This document shows, in pieces, positions 8,119-16,507 of a stretch of DNA of 64,000 nt (positions within the stretch are counted from its first letter, which is position 1; every line of letters starts with the position of its first letter). A program made the position numbers and the translations under genes. Origin of the DNA: Butyrivibrio sp. VCB2006 (GTDB taxonomy: Bacteria > Bacillota > Clostridia > Lachnospirales > Lachnospiraceae). The notes beneath the pieces were generated by a model that was not told where the DNA came from, did no database searches, and worked only from the letters and a program-made list of their open reading frames with translations. The DNA lies in contig NZ_ATVX01000010.1 of assembly GCF_000420945.1 (NCBI RefSeq), positions 1 to 64,000 on the forward strand. Reading direction: 5' to 3'.

Positions 8119-9786
8119 TTACACCTCGTGAATTTCCACTGATTTAAATCTTGCAAAACCTCTCGTTTCAGCTATATTTGTAACACCTTTTGCAAGTGCA
8201 AAAATGCCAATCTTGGCTCCAACCCAGGTGTGGTCGGAAGGCGTATAATCAACGTTAAGATCAAGAGCTGTGGATACATCCATATCTTCATTCAAAGTAA
8301 TATACATCTTAAGACTGGGTGTATTATCCTTGTCATCAACGTTCTTATAATACAAATGCTCTGATGTAATAGTCTTATCTTCGCAGTCAAAAACAAGATG
8401 AAATCTGATATTTTTAAGCCCGTCTTCCAAAGAAATACCATAATCACGGCATAACTTTCCAAATTCAAATACATTCAAAAGCTTTTCTTTCTTGTCGCCA
8501 TCTCCGCCGTAAGACTCTATAACAATAATTTTATACTTATCGTTCTCACGTTCAATATAGGCAGCCATATACTGTCCGCCTGTCATACATACACCGGCTC
8601 TGTTCCCTGGCAAAAGACCTGTCGCATCAAGCCTGATATCTCCTGTAAAAAGAGGATACACAAGCTTCTGAGTAAGTACATTTGAGCTTTTCCATATGAC
8701 TGGTTCATCCTCGCCTGATGAATTAAGTGCATAGAGCTTTAAGCCCTTTTGACTTCCGCCTGCAAAATAATCCTTATGATTTCCGAGCCATTGCCACATA
8801 AGTCCAAAGGAGCCTTCCTCAAAATAATCTGATGCATCCAAATAGCAAGGCTCATCACAGATAACTGTATTTGGCTTATTCATCTCTTTTACCGGCTCAC
8901 CCGCATCATCAACATCAGGATTTATACCTATTATGGGCCAGTCATTCTTCCAGCTTACAGGCTGAAGGTGGCAGATTCTTCCGTACATTCCTCTATCCTG
9001 AAAATGAATAAACCATTCATCTCCATTTACAGTGTCCACAAGGCCTCCTTGATGAGGGCCATTAATCGGAGTATCTCCTGTATGCATTACCTCTTTGATT
9101 TCATAAGGTCCATGAATATCCCTGCTCCTTAGAACAACCTGATAGCCTCTTGTCACGCCTCCTGCAGGAGCCCAAATATAGTAATAACCATTTCTTTTGT
9201 ATACCTTAGGCCCCTCTATTGTAACTGCCGCATTCCTTGGATCATTTCCATCAAAGATAAAGTGGTCCTCGGATATCGCTTTAAGACCATCACTACTCAT
9301 TTCAAATATGCCTAATATACTCTTAAATCCAATCCTGCTCTTGGCATAACCATGAATAACGAAGGCTCTTCCGTCCTCATCCCAAAATGGACACGGATCA
9401 ATAAGCCCTTTCCCTTCAAGGATGCAAACAGGCTCCTCCCATTTTCCAAGAGGATTCCTGGTTCTGACTACATAATAGCCTTCATCAGGCATGCCATAGT
9501 ATATATAGAACATTCCGTCATGATAACGTATAGAAGGAGCCCATACTCCTTCTGAGTGTCTTGGAATGTCGTACCTTGCTTCTTTGATATTATCGAGAGC
9601 ATAACCCACCAGTTTCCAGTTAACAAGATCGTGGGAAATAAGAATTGGCAGCCCAGGTGTATAGTTGAAACTGCTTGCAGTCATGTAATAGGTATCGCCT
9701 ACTCTGATCACATCCGGATCTGAATAATCGGCAAAAAGTATAGGATTTCTGTATCTTCCATTCTGCAAATCTGCTAAATAAGTCAT
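8119..9786 (-). CDS. GH43 beta-xylosidase/alpha-L-arabinofuranosidase-like enzyme
   Basis: A 555-residue cytoplasmic glycoside hydrolase. The GH43 propeller covers residues about 10-310, with the catalytic triad visible as DYSDPDVIRVGDTYYM (Asp), GLIDPCPFWDEDG (Asp) and VTIEGPKVYKRNGYYY (Glu). A concanavalin-like beta-sandwich of about 220 residues follows, as in GH43 exo-enzymes that cleave xylosyl or arabinosyl side chains. An AGAGGAG site precedes the start. It is followed after 4 nt by the ankyrin-GH43 gene. Sequence alone does not separate xylosidase from arabinofuranosidase activity. The neighbouring esterase and uronate genes favour pectin side chains. Confidence 0.92.
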   Translation of the reverse strand: MTYLADLQNGRYRNPILFADYSDPDVIRVGDTYYMTASSFNYTPGLPILISHDLVNWKLVGYALDNIKEARYDIPRHSEGVWAPSIRYHDGMFYIYYGMPDEGYYVVRTRNPLGKWEEPVCILEGKGLIDPCPFWDEDGRAFVIHGYAKSRIGFKSILGIFEMSSDGLKAISEDHFIFDGNDPRNAAVTIEGPKVYKRNGYYYIWAPAGGVTRGYQVVLRSRDIHGPYEIKEVMHTGDTPINGPHQGGLVDTVNGDEWFIHFQDRGMYGRICHLQPVSWKNDWPIIGINPDVDDAGEPVKEMNKPNTVICDEPCYLDASDYFEEGSFGLMWQWLGNHKDYFAGGSQKGLKLYALNSSGEDEPVIWKSSNVLTQKLVYPLFTGDIRLDATGLLPGNRAGVCMTGGQYMAAYIERENDKYKIIVIESYGGDGDKKEKLLNVFEFGKLCRDYGISLEDGLKNIRFHLVFDCEDKTITSEHLYYKNVDDKDNTPSLKMYITLNEDMDVSTALDLNVDYTPSDHTWVGAKIGIFALAKGVTNIAETRGFARFKSVEIHEV

Positions 9787-9837
9787 TTTGAACTCCTCTG
9801 ATAGTATCCAGGTATGTTTTATGATAATCCCATACTA

Positions 9838-10560
9838 TCATCCATTGATTTCAATGTTATATGTTTCTTTTAGATAGTCTTTGTCTGCTATCAGGCTGCA
9901 GTAGGGTTCTGCAAGTTTTGAAACTTCTTTTGCAATCATTCCTGCATAAAGCATTGCTCCTTCATAGCGAAGATGGGAGTTATCCTCTTTACCTTCCGGT
10001 GCCCAGGAAATCTCCCCCGGAGCCAGATTCATATAATACTTTTTGGATGCGTTATCTCCTGTTCCCGCCAAAAATGCTCTACTCATTGAATAAAGGTCAA
10101 TCACAGGAACATCAAATTTTTCTCCGGCTTCCTTCATTCCAAGAACATATTCTTCATGCCCGGAAAACTTAAGCTTTCCATTTTCATCAAATAGTCTTCT
10201 CTCAACAGGAGTGATAAATAATGGATATGCACCTTTATTTCTTGCAGCGTTAACAAACTTACCGAGATTAACTATAAACTCACCGTGAGGATCGGTGAAT
10301 CTGGCAGGGTCATTACTCTTTTCATCGTTATGCCCAAACTGAATAAAAAGAAAATCACCTTTTGTTATTTCATTGTATATAGGAGCCAGCCTGCTTTCAT
10401 CAATAAAGCTCTTGGTGCTGCGGCCATTTACTGCATGGTTATAAACAACCACGTCATTTCTCGTATATCTGTCAAAAGTCTGCGCAATTCCCGTTTGAGG
10501 ATAAGTTACATATTTGTTAGTAGCGCAGGTAGAATCCCCTGCCCAAAAGATATGTCTCAT
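9838..10560 (-). CDS. Rhamnogalacturonan acetylesterase-like SGNH hydrolase
   Basis: A 240-residue SGNH/GDSL hydrolase of the family that removes acetyl groups from rhamnogalacturonan I. Block I is FWAGDSTCA at residues 5-13 (nucleophile Ser), block II has NHAVNGRSTKSF, block III is QFGHNDEKS and block V is DNSHLR with the Asp-His pair. The start at 10560 follows an AAAGGGA site. The usual secretion signal of fungal or secreted bacterial enzymes is absent, so it should deacetylate imported oligosaccharides. It lies after the operon's second internal terminator and before the two GH43 genes. Released acetate would enter the acetate pool. Confidence 0.88.
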   Translation of the reverse strand: MRHIFWAGDSTCATNKYVTYPQTGIAQTFDRYTRNDVVVYNHAVNGRSTKSFIDESRLAPIYNEITKGDFLFIQFGHNDEKSNDPARFTDPHGEFIVNLGKFVNAARNKGAYPLFITPVERRLFDENGKLKFSGHEEYVLGMKEAGEKFDVPVIDLYSMSRAFLAGTGDNASKKYYMNLAPGEISWAPEGKEDNSHLRYEGAMLYAGMIAKEVSKLAEPYCSLIADKDYLKETYNIEING

Positions 10561-10578
10561 TTTATTCCCTTTCTGAAT

Positions 10579-10613
10579 GAAAAAAGAGAGAAATTCAACT
10601 CGAATTTCTCTCT
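10579..10613 (-). terminator. Internal terminator between permease and esterase genes
   Basis: AGAGAGAAATTC (10585-10596) pairs perfectly with 10602-10613 over a 5-nt loop, and the minus strand runs into TTTTTT. It sits inside the operon, so it should only partly stop transcription into the enzyme genes. Confidence 0.75.
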
Positions 10614-10638
10614 CATTAGTTTTCAAAGTAATACCAAA

Positions 10639-11514
10639 TTACTCCTTAACAGCACCAACATTAACACCCTGAACAAAGTACTTCTGAAGGAATGGATATG
10701 CTGCCATGAAAGGAAGGATAGCTACAACGATAGCTGCATAGTAAAGAGTATTCTGAGATACCTTGTATGCTGTTGTAGGTGTATCACCATCCATGATCAT
10801 AACCCTCAGTTTGTACTGGAAGTTAACCTGATCTGGGTTTGTAATATAAATCTGAACTGTGCTGTAATCGTTCCATACAGTTACTGCATACATAAGACCG
10901 ATTGATGCAAGAGCTGCCTTGGAAAGAGGAAGCACGATCTTGAAGAAGATTCCCATAGGTGAGCATCCGTCAATCTTAGCTGCCTCAAAAAGAGACTCAG
11001 GAATGCCCTCGAAGAAGTTCTTCATAAGTACCAAGTTGTAAACGTTCATACCATGCTTGATAACAAGGATCCACATTGTATCTACAAGGTGAAGCTGTTT
11101 CATAACAAGGTATTCAGGAATCATACCACCAGAGAAGATCATTGTGAAAAGGAGGAAAAATGAAAGTGCATTTCTTCCCGGCATCTCTTTCTGTGTAAGT
11201 ACGTATCCACCAAGTGTTGAAAGTACAAGACCAAGCAGTGTACCTAATACAGTTGTAACAACTGAGTTAATGAATGGTCTGTAAAGTCTAACTGTAGTAA
11301 AAATTGTAAGGTATCCGTTAAAAGTAAAGTCCTGTGGCCAAAGCATGAACTTGTAAACGCCAACAGAGTTGAATGAATCAACAAGTACTTTCCAAATAGG
11401 AATAAGAACAATTAAAGCTATGATAACGAATACTATATAGTTGACAACGTCAAATGCATGTACTTTATTTCTCTTAGCTTTCACACGCATTGGAGCCTGT
11501 TTAACCTGTGCCAT
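10639..11514 (-). CDS. ABC transporter permease, oligosaccharide type (YtcP/LplC family)
   Basis: A 291-residue inner-membrane permease of the carbohydrate-uptake-1 family, with about six membrane helices. The cytoplasmic EAA loop is well preserved (FEAAKIDGCSPMGIFFKI, then VLP at about residues 177-197), which couples the permease to an ATPase. The C-terminus LQKYFVQGVNVGAVKE is typical of the YtcP/LplC branch that works with LplA-type binding proteins on complex oligosaccharides. No ATPase gene is in the operon, so a shared MsmX-type ATPase encoded elsewhere is likely. It follows the other permease by 11 nt. Confidence 0.93.
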   Translation of the reverse strand: MAQVKQAPMRVKAKRNKVHAFDVVNYIVFVIIALIVLIPIWKVLVDSFNSVGVYKFMLWPQDFTFNGYLTIFTTVRLYRPFINSVVTTVLGTLLGLVLSTLGGYVLTQKEMPGRNALSFFLLFTMIFSGGMIPEYLVMKQLHLVDTMWILVIKHGMNVYNLVLMKNFFEGIPESLFEAAKIDGCSPMGIFFKIVLPLSKAALASIGLMYAVTVWNDYSTVQIYITNPDQVNFQYKLRVMIMDGDTPTTAYKVSQNTLYYAAIVVAILPFMAAYPFLQKYFVQGVNVGAVKE

Positions 11515-11525
11515 AATGTCCCTCC

Positions 11526-12482
11526 TTAAATAATTCCGCGTCCACGGATCTTCTTACTAGCCCAGTTACATACAAGAACAAGTACGCAACCAACTATAGA
11601 TTTGAACAAACCAACGGCTGTGGTATATCCATAATCAGGAATAGCTGTAAGGAAGGTCTGACGATATACATATGTTGAAATAACGTCTGATACATCAAAT
11701 ACACGGTTGTTATATAAAACGAATACTGATTCAAAAAGGTTAAGAACCTTTGCAAGGTTAAGGATCAGCACGATAATTACCGTATTCATAAGTGCTGGTA
11801 CTGTAACATACCAAATTTTCTGAAGTCTTGAAGCACCATCTATGTCAGCTGCTTCATAAAGCTCAGGGTTAATACCTGATAGTGTTGCAAGGAAAATAAC
11901 TGTTCCCCAACCTGTCTCTTTCCAGATATTGATAATGTAGAAAATAGGTCTCCATAATGACTTAGTATGGAGGAAGTCAATACTCTTAGTAATAAGATCC
12001 ATTGACTTAAGTGTTTCATTTACAAAACCAGTTGATGAAGTAGAAAGGAACAACTGGAAAATAGCTGCTACTACCGCCCATGACATGAAGTGAGGCAGAT
12101 AGATAATAGTCTGCAAAGACTTCTTAGCAAACAAATTATGCATTTCGTTCAGGAAAACTGAAACAAGTACAGATGTAAAAGTTGTAATAAGCAACTTAGT
12201 GATAGATATTTGTAGCGTATTTGTAAAGGCTGTCCAGAACTCCTTCTTACCAAACATAGTCTCAAAGTTCTTAAAACCAACCCATGTGATGTTCTTCAGC
12301 TTATACTGGTAAAATGCGTATCTAACGCCGAGCATAGGCCAATAATAAATTATGATTACGAAAACTAGTACCGGAAGAAACATCAAATAGTATCCACGGT
12401 TGTTCCAGATACGTGTACCAAGAGGTTTCTGATTGATAGGAGCACCAGTGGATGTAGTAGTAACGTTCTGTTTCTTACTCAT
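11526..12482 (-). CDS. ABC transporter permease, oligosaccharide type (LplB/YteP family)
   Basis: A 318-residue membrane permease, partner of the next gene. Six membrane segments are apparent, beginning with GYYLMFLPVLVFVIIIYYW at about residues 30-48. The EAA loop reads YEAADIDGASRLQKIWYVTV, then P. The final KIRGRGII is the usual LplB-type end. LplB/YtcP pairs import complex plant-derived oligosaccharides such as rhamnogalacturonan fragments in Firmicutes. It is separated from the binding-protein gene by a strong hairpin, so it is probably made in smaller amounts. Confidence 0.93.
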   Translation of the reverse strand: MSKKQNVTTTSTGAPINQKPLGTRIWNNRGYYLMFLPVLVFVIIIYYWPMLGVRYAFYQYKLKNITWVGFKNFETMFGKKEFWTAFTNTLQISITKLLITTFTSVLVSVFLNEMHNLFAKKSLQTIIYLPHFMSWAVVAAIFQLFLSTSSTGFVNETLKSMDLITKSIDFLHTKSLWRPIFYIINIWKETGWGTVIFLATLSGINPELYEAADIDGASRLQKIWYVTVPALMNTVIIVLILNLAKVLNLFESVFVLYNNRVFDVSDVISTYVYRQTFLTAIPDYGYTTAVGLFKSIVGCVLVLVCNWASKKIRGRGII

Positions 12483-12553
12483 TGCATCCTCATCCTTTCA
12501 CAAAAAATCGTTAATTTTTTTCAATTTAATTATATCAAAACACGAAATTTCTT

Positions 12554-12600
12554 CAAAAAAATCCCACCCTCCAAAAGAGCTTTTCCCTTGGAGGATGGGA
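12554..12600 (-). terminator. Internal hairpin/terminator after the binding-protein gene
   Basis: TCCCACCCTCCAA (12562-12574) pairs with TTGGAGGATGGGA (12588-12600), with one mismatch and a 13-nt loop. Seven T follow on the minus strand. It lies 32 nt after the binding-protein stop codon and upstream of the permeases, a classic arrangement for raising binding-protein mRNA. Confidence 0.85.
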
Positions 12601-12631
12601 AAAAGTCAAATCTTTATTAGCAAAAAGCTAA

Positions 12632-14317
12632 TTACTGAGCGTTGAGCTCGTCAAGAATCTGCTGAGCGATATCGCCAAAGTCAGCCTGGTATGTAGCTAC
12701 AGCTTCCTCAGGTGTGATCTCACCAGCGATTGCCTGCTTCATAAGAGTTGTCTTCTCTTCTACAAGAGCTGCCTCGTTCTCTGTAAGAGTATCGCAAGAA
12801 GCTGCTGCAGGAGCGTCAACACAGTTCTCTGTGAAGAACTTGTTACCAGCCTGTACAAGCTCGTCGTTATCAACGTAACCGTTTGTAAGAGGAGCAATTA
12901 CAAGTACTGGATCGAGGTGGTTCTTCTTCCATACAGAGTTAGGGTCGTTAGGAGACTGCTTAAGGTGGAACTGACCCTCTTCATATGAATAATCCTTCTT
13001 CTTCTCTGGATCATCAGCGTTTGTTGTGAACTCTTCAGCGTGAATTGACCAGTGAACATCCTCAGCACCATATGTCCAAAGTGTCTGAACCTTGTCACCA
13101 TCAAGCATTGTCTCAAGAAGAGCATCGAAGATAGCCTGCTCACGAGCTGAGTTGCCATCCTGATCATCTGTGATTACCCAAACTGGAGCTTCTCTGTTGA
13201 GGTATCCGCCCCATGTATCTTTGATTTCCTGGATAGGAGCAAGCTGTACAAGTCTGTCGTCGCCGAGCTCGTTGTCAACTTCCTGCTTCTCCATGTTTGT
13301 TGTAAGTGTTCTAAGCCATGTACCAGCCCAGTATGTGAATACACCTTCTGATGTTGTCTGATCGTTTGAGAAGAACTTCTCACGAGCCTGCTTTGTTCCA
13401 GCATCCTCTGTATCAGGATCGATAACGCCATCAGCTGCACCCTGTGCAAGTCTTGCAAGAGCGTCTACAGTAGCCTGCTCCTGGAATCCATCTACCCAAA
13501 CACCATCCTTCTGATAGAATGAAGGATATGCGCCCTGCCAGAACTCTGGCATGTAGTTGATGTATGGAGCCTCATCAAGCTTACCGTAACCAGCTGCGAT
13601 AACACCGTATGTACCAGCTGATCCGTTTCCATCAGGATCGTTCTCTGTGAATGCCTTAAGCATTGCATAGTAGTCATCGAAAGTCTTGATATCGTCAGCC
13701 TTCATGCCAACTGCATCAAGCCAAGACTGCTTAATGTATGTAACACATCCGTTACCATATGTAGGAGCGAATCCATAAAGGTGTCCGTCCTTGTCCTTCA
13801 TGTTCTCGTTAACTGTAGGAAGAGTTACACGAGCCTGGAACTCAGCGTTTGCATAAGCATCAGCCATATCCCAAAGAAGGCCTGTTGTCTGGTACTGTCT
13901 AAGCATTGTAGCGCTCATGATAAGAGCATCAGGATAAGATCCGTCACCAGGCTCGCCTGTAGTAAGAAGACGTGAAACTGTTCCTGAGTAATCTGAGTGG
14001 TCAAGCTGGTTGATAACAAGATCAACTGGGTGGCCAAGTTTCTCAGCTACAGCAGCTTCCCACTGCTCTTCGAACTCTTTCTGTCCGCTCTCTACTGTTG
14101 CTGTAAGTGTTCCGTCAACAACGATGTTAAGAGTCTCAAGTGTGTACTCCTCAGCTGCATCTGCACCAGCTTCTGCTGTAGCATCGCCAGCTTCTGTAGC
14201 TGTTGTGTCAGCAGGTGTCTCTGCAGGTGTCTCTGTAGGTGCTGTCTCGCTACCGCAAGCTGCAAGAGAAGCTACCATTGCTGTTGAAAGAAGTAATGAT
14301 AAAACTTTCTTTTTCAT
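12632..14317 (-). CDS. Extracellular solute-binding lipoprotein (LplA family) for oligosaccharides
   Basis: A 561-residue binding lipoprotein that captures the sugar for the two permeases. The start at 14317 is placed after GGGAGG (14328-14333), removing six residues from the longest reading frame. The signal peptide MKKKVLSLLLSTAMVASLAA is followed by the lipobox cysteine and a Thr/Glu/Pro-rich linker of about 35 residues. The binding fold follows, with DYYAMLKAFTENDPDGNG and VKAFT-type elements usual in LplA proteins. Context (acetylesterase, GH43, uxaA/uxaC) suggests pectic oligosaccharides. Expression should depend on the promoter and LacI-type operator just upstream. Confidence 0.92.
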   Translation of the reverse strand: MKKKVLSLLLSTAMVASLAACGSETAPTETPAETPADTTATEAGDATAEAGADAAEEYTLETLNIVVDGTLTATVESGQKEFEEQWEAAVAEKLGHPVDLVINQLDHSDYSGTVSRLLTTGEPGDGSYPDALIMSATMLRQYQTTGLLWDMADAYANAEFQARVTLPTVNENMKDKDGHLYGFAPTYGNGCVTYIKQSWLDAVGMKADDIKTFDDYYAMLKAFTENDPDGNGSAGTYGVIAAGYGKLDEAPYINYMPEFWQGAYPSFYQKDGVWVDGFQEQATVDALARLAQGAADGVIDPDTEDAGTKQAREKFFSNDQTTSEGVFTYWAGTWLRTLTTNMEKQEVDNELGDDRLVQLAPIQEIKDTWGGYLNREAPVWVITDDQDGNSAREQAIFDALLETMLDGDKVQTLWTYGAEDVHWSIHAEEFTTNADDPEKKKDYSYEEGQFHLKQSPNDPNSVWKKNHLDPVLVIAPLTNGYVDNDELVQAGNKFFTENCVDAPAAASCDTLTENEAALVEEKTTLMKQAIAGEITPEEAVATYQADFGDIAQQILDELNAQ

Positions 14318-14355
14318 TATTTTTGTTCCTCCCAAAATAATTTTTGAAAATAAAA

Positions 14356-14369
14356 TGTAAGCGTTTTCA
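14356..14369. promoter_or_regulatory. LacI-type operator at the transporter promoter
   Basis: TGTAAGCGTTTTCA on the plus strand reads TGAAAACGCTTACA on the minus strand. It lies at about +10 to +23 from the predicted start point of the binding-protein operon. It shares CGCTTACA with the operators of uxaA and uxaC. A weaker copy, CGAAAGTGCTTACA, lies further upstream at 14484-14497. Confidence 0.7.
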
Positions 14370-14384
14370 CTTGCTTATGTACGT

Positions 14385-14413
14385 ACTTTATCACGGATTA
14401 AAATCCATTGCAA
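14385..14413 (-). promoter_or_regulatory. Predicted promoter of the transporter-glycosidase operon
   Basis: On the minus strand, TTGCAA (14413-14408) and TAAAGT (14390-14385) are separated by exactly 17 bp. The start point would be near 14378, giving a leader of about 60 nt that contains the operator. The rest of the gap up to 14712 holds the weak operator copy and AT-rich DNA, with no gene. Confidence 0.6.
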
Positions 14414-14712
14414 GCATGAATTTTGTAGGATTTGTAACAAAGTTGTTCACTTTTTTCGGAAAGTGGCGTTTTTACTGCATTTCCGAAAGTGCTTACATGT
14501 AAAAATTAACAAGAATTTTTTTAACAAACTATGAACAGATTTGAAAACCGATGGATATTTAACTACATTTTCCACAACGCAACCGGTTTCCGTTTGTGCA
14601 TCTTGCACAACGGCAAATTTTAAAATATTCAGTTCATGCTGATGGCTTATCACAAATTGCTTACATTTATTACAAAACCACATTCAGGTCATGTTTGCGT
14701 AAGTCCTTACAT

Positions 14713-16215
14713 TTATAGAGTAACGCCTCTCTTCCAAATAGCCATATCATGGAATCCGGCCTCTTCACTCTTAAGTTTTTCTCCGGAAGCTGTTCTCAAT
14801 ATCTTGTCAAACAGTTCATCTGTAAGTTCCTCAAAGGTTCTGCCCTCAAGGATCTGGCCTGCTCTGAAATCAATCCAGTTGCTCTTCTTATCTGCAATAG
14901 TATTATTACTTGCAATTTTCATAGTAGGTACTGGACATGCAAATGGTGTTCCTCTTCCTGTTGTGAAAAGAACTATCTGAGCGCCAGCACTTGCAAGAGC
15001 TGTTGCTGCACAAAGGTCATTTCCAGGAGCACAAAGAAGGTTAAGGCCTGTTACATCAGTCTTTTCACCATATTCCATTACATTCATTACAGGGTAATCA
15101 CCTGACTTCTGGGTACATCCAAGAGATTTATCCTCAAGAGTTGTGATACCACCAGCCTTGTTTCCAGGTGAAGGATTCTCGTAAATAGGCTCGCCCTGCT
15201 TGGTGAAGTAATCCTTAAAGCCATTTATCATATTAACTGTATCGTTAAATGTAGCTTCATCCTTACATCTGTTCATAAGGATTGTCTCTGCGCCAAACAT
15301 TTCAGGAACCTCTGTCAGGATAGATGTTCCACCACACTCGATAATTCTGTCTGATATTCTGCCTACCAATGGATTAGCAGTGATTCCGGAAAATCCATCA
15401 CTTCCACCGCACTTAAGTCCAATTACAAGCTTAGAAGCATCAACTTCCTGCCTCTCATCCTTAGAAGCTACTTCTATAATTTCTTTTAAGAGATTAACTC
15501 CGTCCTCCATCTCGTCATCAGACTGCTGAGATACAAGGAACTTAACTCTTGATTCATCAGCCTTTCCTATATAAGGCTTAAGAACATCAATGTTGCTATT
15601 CTCGCAGCCAAGACCTAAAACAAGCACACCGCCTGCATTAGGGTGATTAATAAGATCTGCTAGAATTGTTCTGGTATGCTCCTGATCATCTCCAGTCTGA
15701 GAGCAGCCATAGTTATGTGTAAATGCGACAACCTCATCTACGCTGCCCTTCACAAGTGCATTAGCCTGTTTAGCAAGAGCTGTTGCAATGTTATTAACGC
15801 ATCCTACAGTTGGAATGATCCAAACTTCATTTCTGATTCCAACCTTGCCATTTGCTCTTACAAAGCCCTTAAATGTGGCCCTTTTAGTACCCATCAATGA
15901 AATCTTTTTATCTATATCTTCCTTATTAGGCTCATATTTATAATCAAGAATTCCCTCAAGGTTTGTCTTGATATCATGAGTATGAACCCATCTTCCTATA
16001 CTTATATCCTCTGTAGCATGCCCAATAGCATATCCGTATTTGATAACATTATCATTAGAAGAAAGATCTTTAATTGCTATCTTATGTCCGGCTGGAATTT
16101 CCTCTTTAGCCGCTATTTCTCTGCCATCTGAAAGAGTAATGCTCTCTCCCTCTTTAAGCGGCTCCAGACATACAACAACATTGTCTTCCGGATGAATTTG
16201 TAGATATTTACTCAT
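14713..16215 (-). CDS. uxaA: Altronate dehydratase
   Basis: A 500-residue cytoplasmic enzyme that converts D-altronate to 2-keto-3-deoxygluconate in galacturonate catabolism. It has the usual two parts: an N-terminal SAF-like domain (residues about 1-100) and the large UxaA C-terminal domain with FTHNYGCSQTGDDQ, LGLGCENSN, GLKCGGSDGFSGITANP and TGRGTPFACP, the cysteines fitting the metal site. The start follows GGGGTAGG. It diverges from uxaC across a shared control region. UxaB (tagaturonate reductase), which would act between UxaC and UxaA, is not in this window. Confidence 0.96.
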   Translation of the reverse strand: MSKYLQIHPEDNVVVCLEPLKEGESITLSDGREIAAKEEIPAGHKIAIKDLSSNDNVIKYGYAIGHATEDISIGRWVHTHDIKTNLEGILDYKYEPNKEDIDKKISLMGTKRATFKGFVRANGKVGIRNEVWIIPTVGCVNNIATALAKQANALVKGSVDEVVAFTHNYGCSQTGDDQEHTRTILADLINHPNAGGVLVLGLGCENSNIDVLKPYIGKADESRVKFLVSQQSDDEMEDGVNLLKEIIEVASKDERQEVDASKLVIGLKCGGSDGFSGITANPLVGRISDRIIECGGTSILTEVPEMFGAETILMNRCKDEATFNDTVNMINGFKDYFTKQGEPIYENPSPGNKAGGITTLEDKSLGCTQKSGDYPVMNVMEYGEKTDVTGLNLLCAPGNDLCAATALASAGAQIVLFTTGRGTPFACPVPTMKIASNNTIADKKSNWIDFRAGQILEGRTFEELTDELFDKILRTASGEKLKSEEAGFHDMAIWKRGVTL

Positions 16216-16244
16216 ATAACCTACCCCTTTTTCTCTAAAATGCT

Positions 16245-16264
16245 AAATGTAAGCGTTTACATTT
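16245..16264. promoter_or_regulatory. LacI-type operator over the uxaA start point
   Basis: AAATGTAAGCGTTTACATTT is a 20-bp near-palindrome covering about -4 to +16 of the predicted uxaA transcript. It is the most symmetric of the local operators and shares the TGTAARCG core with the others. Confidence 0.75.
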
Positions 16265-16266
16265 AA

Positions 16267-16295
16267 ACTATATTATTACAGTAACGTTTAGTCAA
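16267..16295 (-). promoter_or_regulatory. Predicted uxaA promoter
   Basis: TTGACT (16295-16290) and TATAGT (16272-16267) on the minus strand, with 17-bp spacing, are close to the sigma-A consensus. The operator overlaps the start point near 16260. Confidence 0.7.
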
Positions 16296-16364
16296 TAAAT
16301 TTTTAGTTAACGCGTATTCTCTGAGTTATATTATATATTAATTTTAACGTTAAACTTTTTGCTA

Positions 16365-16393
16365 TTGTATTTGATTTCTCGGTCTTGTATAAT
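16365..16393 (+). promoter_or_regulatory. Predicted uxaC-lacI promoter
   Basis: TTGTAT (16365-16370) and a perfect TATAAT (16388-16393) are spaced by 17 bp. The start point would be near 16400, about 108 nt before the uxaC start codon. Confidence 0.65.
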
Positions 16394-16410
16394 ACTTTTG
16401 AAAAAATATA

Positions 16411-16425
16411 TGAAATCGCTTACAT
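16411..16425. promoter_or_regulatory. LacI-type operator downstream of the uxaC promoter
   Basis: TGAAATCGCTTACAT lies at about +12 to +26 of the predicted transcript. It matches the other two local operators at the CGCTTACA half and the TGAAA half. Confidence 0.7.
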
Positions 16426-16507
16426 ATTTTTTACATTTTAAATTTGTGGGTCTAGTTTCACTTGCTAAGAACTACTAAACTATATGAATATTGTGGAGGT
16501 AAATTGG

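Noticed and set aside
10285..10905. 206-codon plus-strand frame spanning the esterase-permease junction
   Set aside because: It runs antisense across two recognised genes and their terminator, has no ribosome binding site, and shows no domain.
14540..14712. Further TTACATTT and GTAAG fragments between uxaA and the transporter promoter
   Set aside because: Only half-site similarity to the LacI-type operators in AT-rich DNA; not enough to call sites.
16216..16507. Possible small gene in the uxaA-uxaC divergent region
   Set aside because: The region is explained by two promoters and two operators; no frame with a ribosome binding site was seen.
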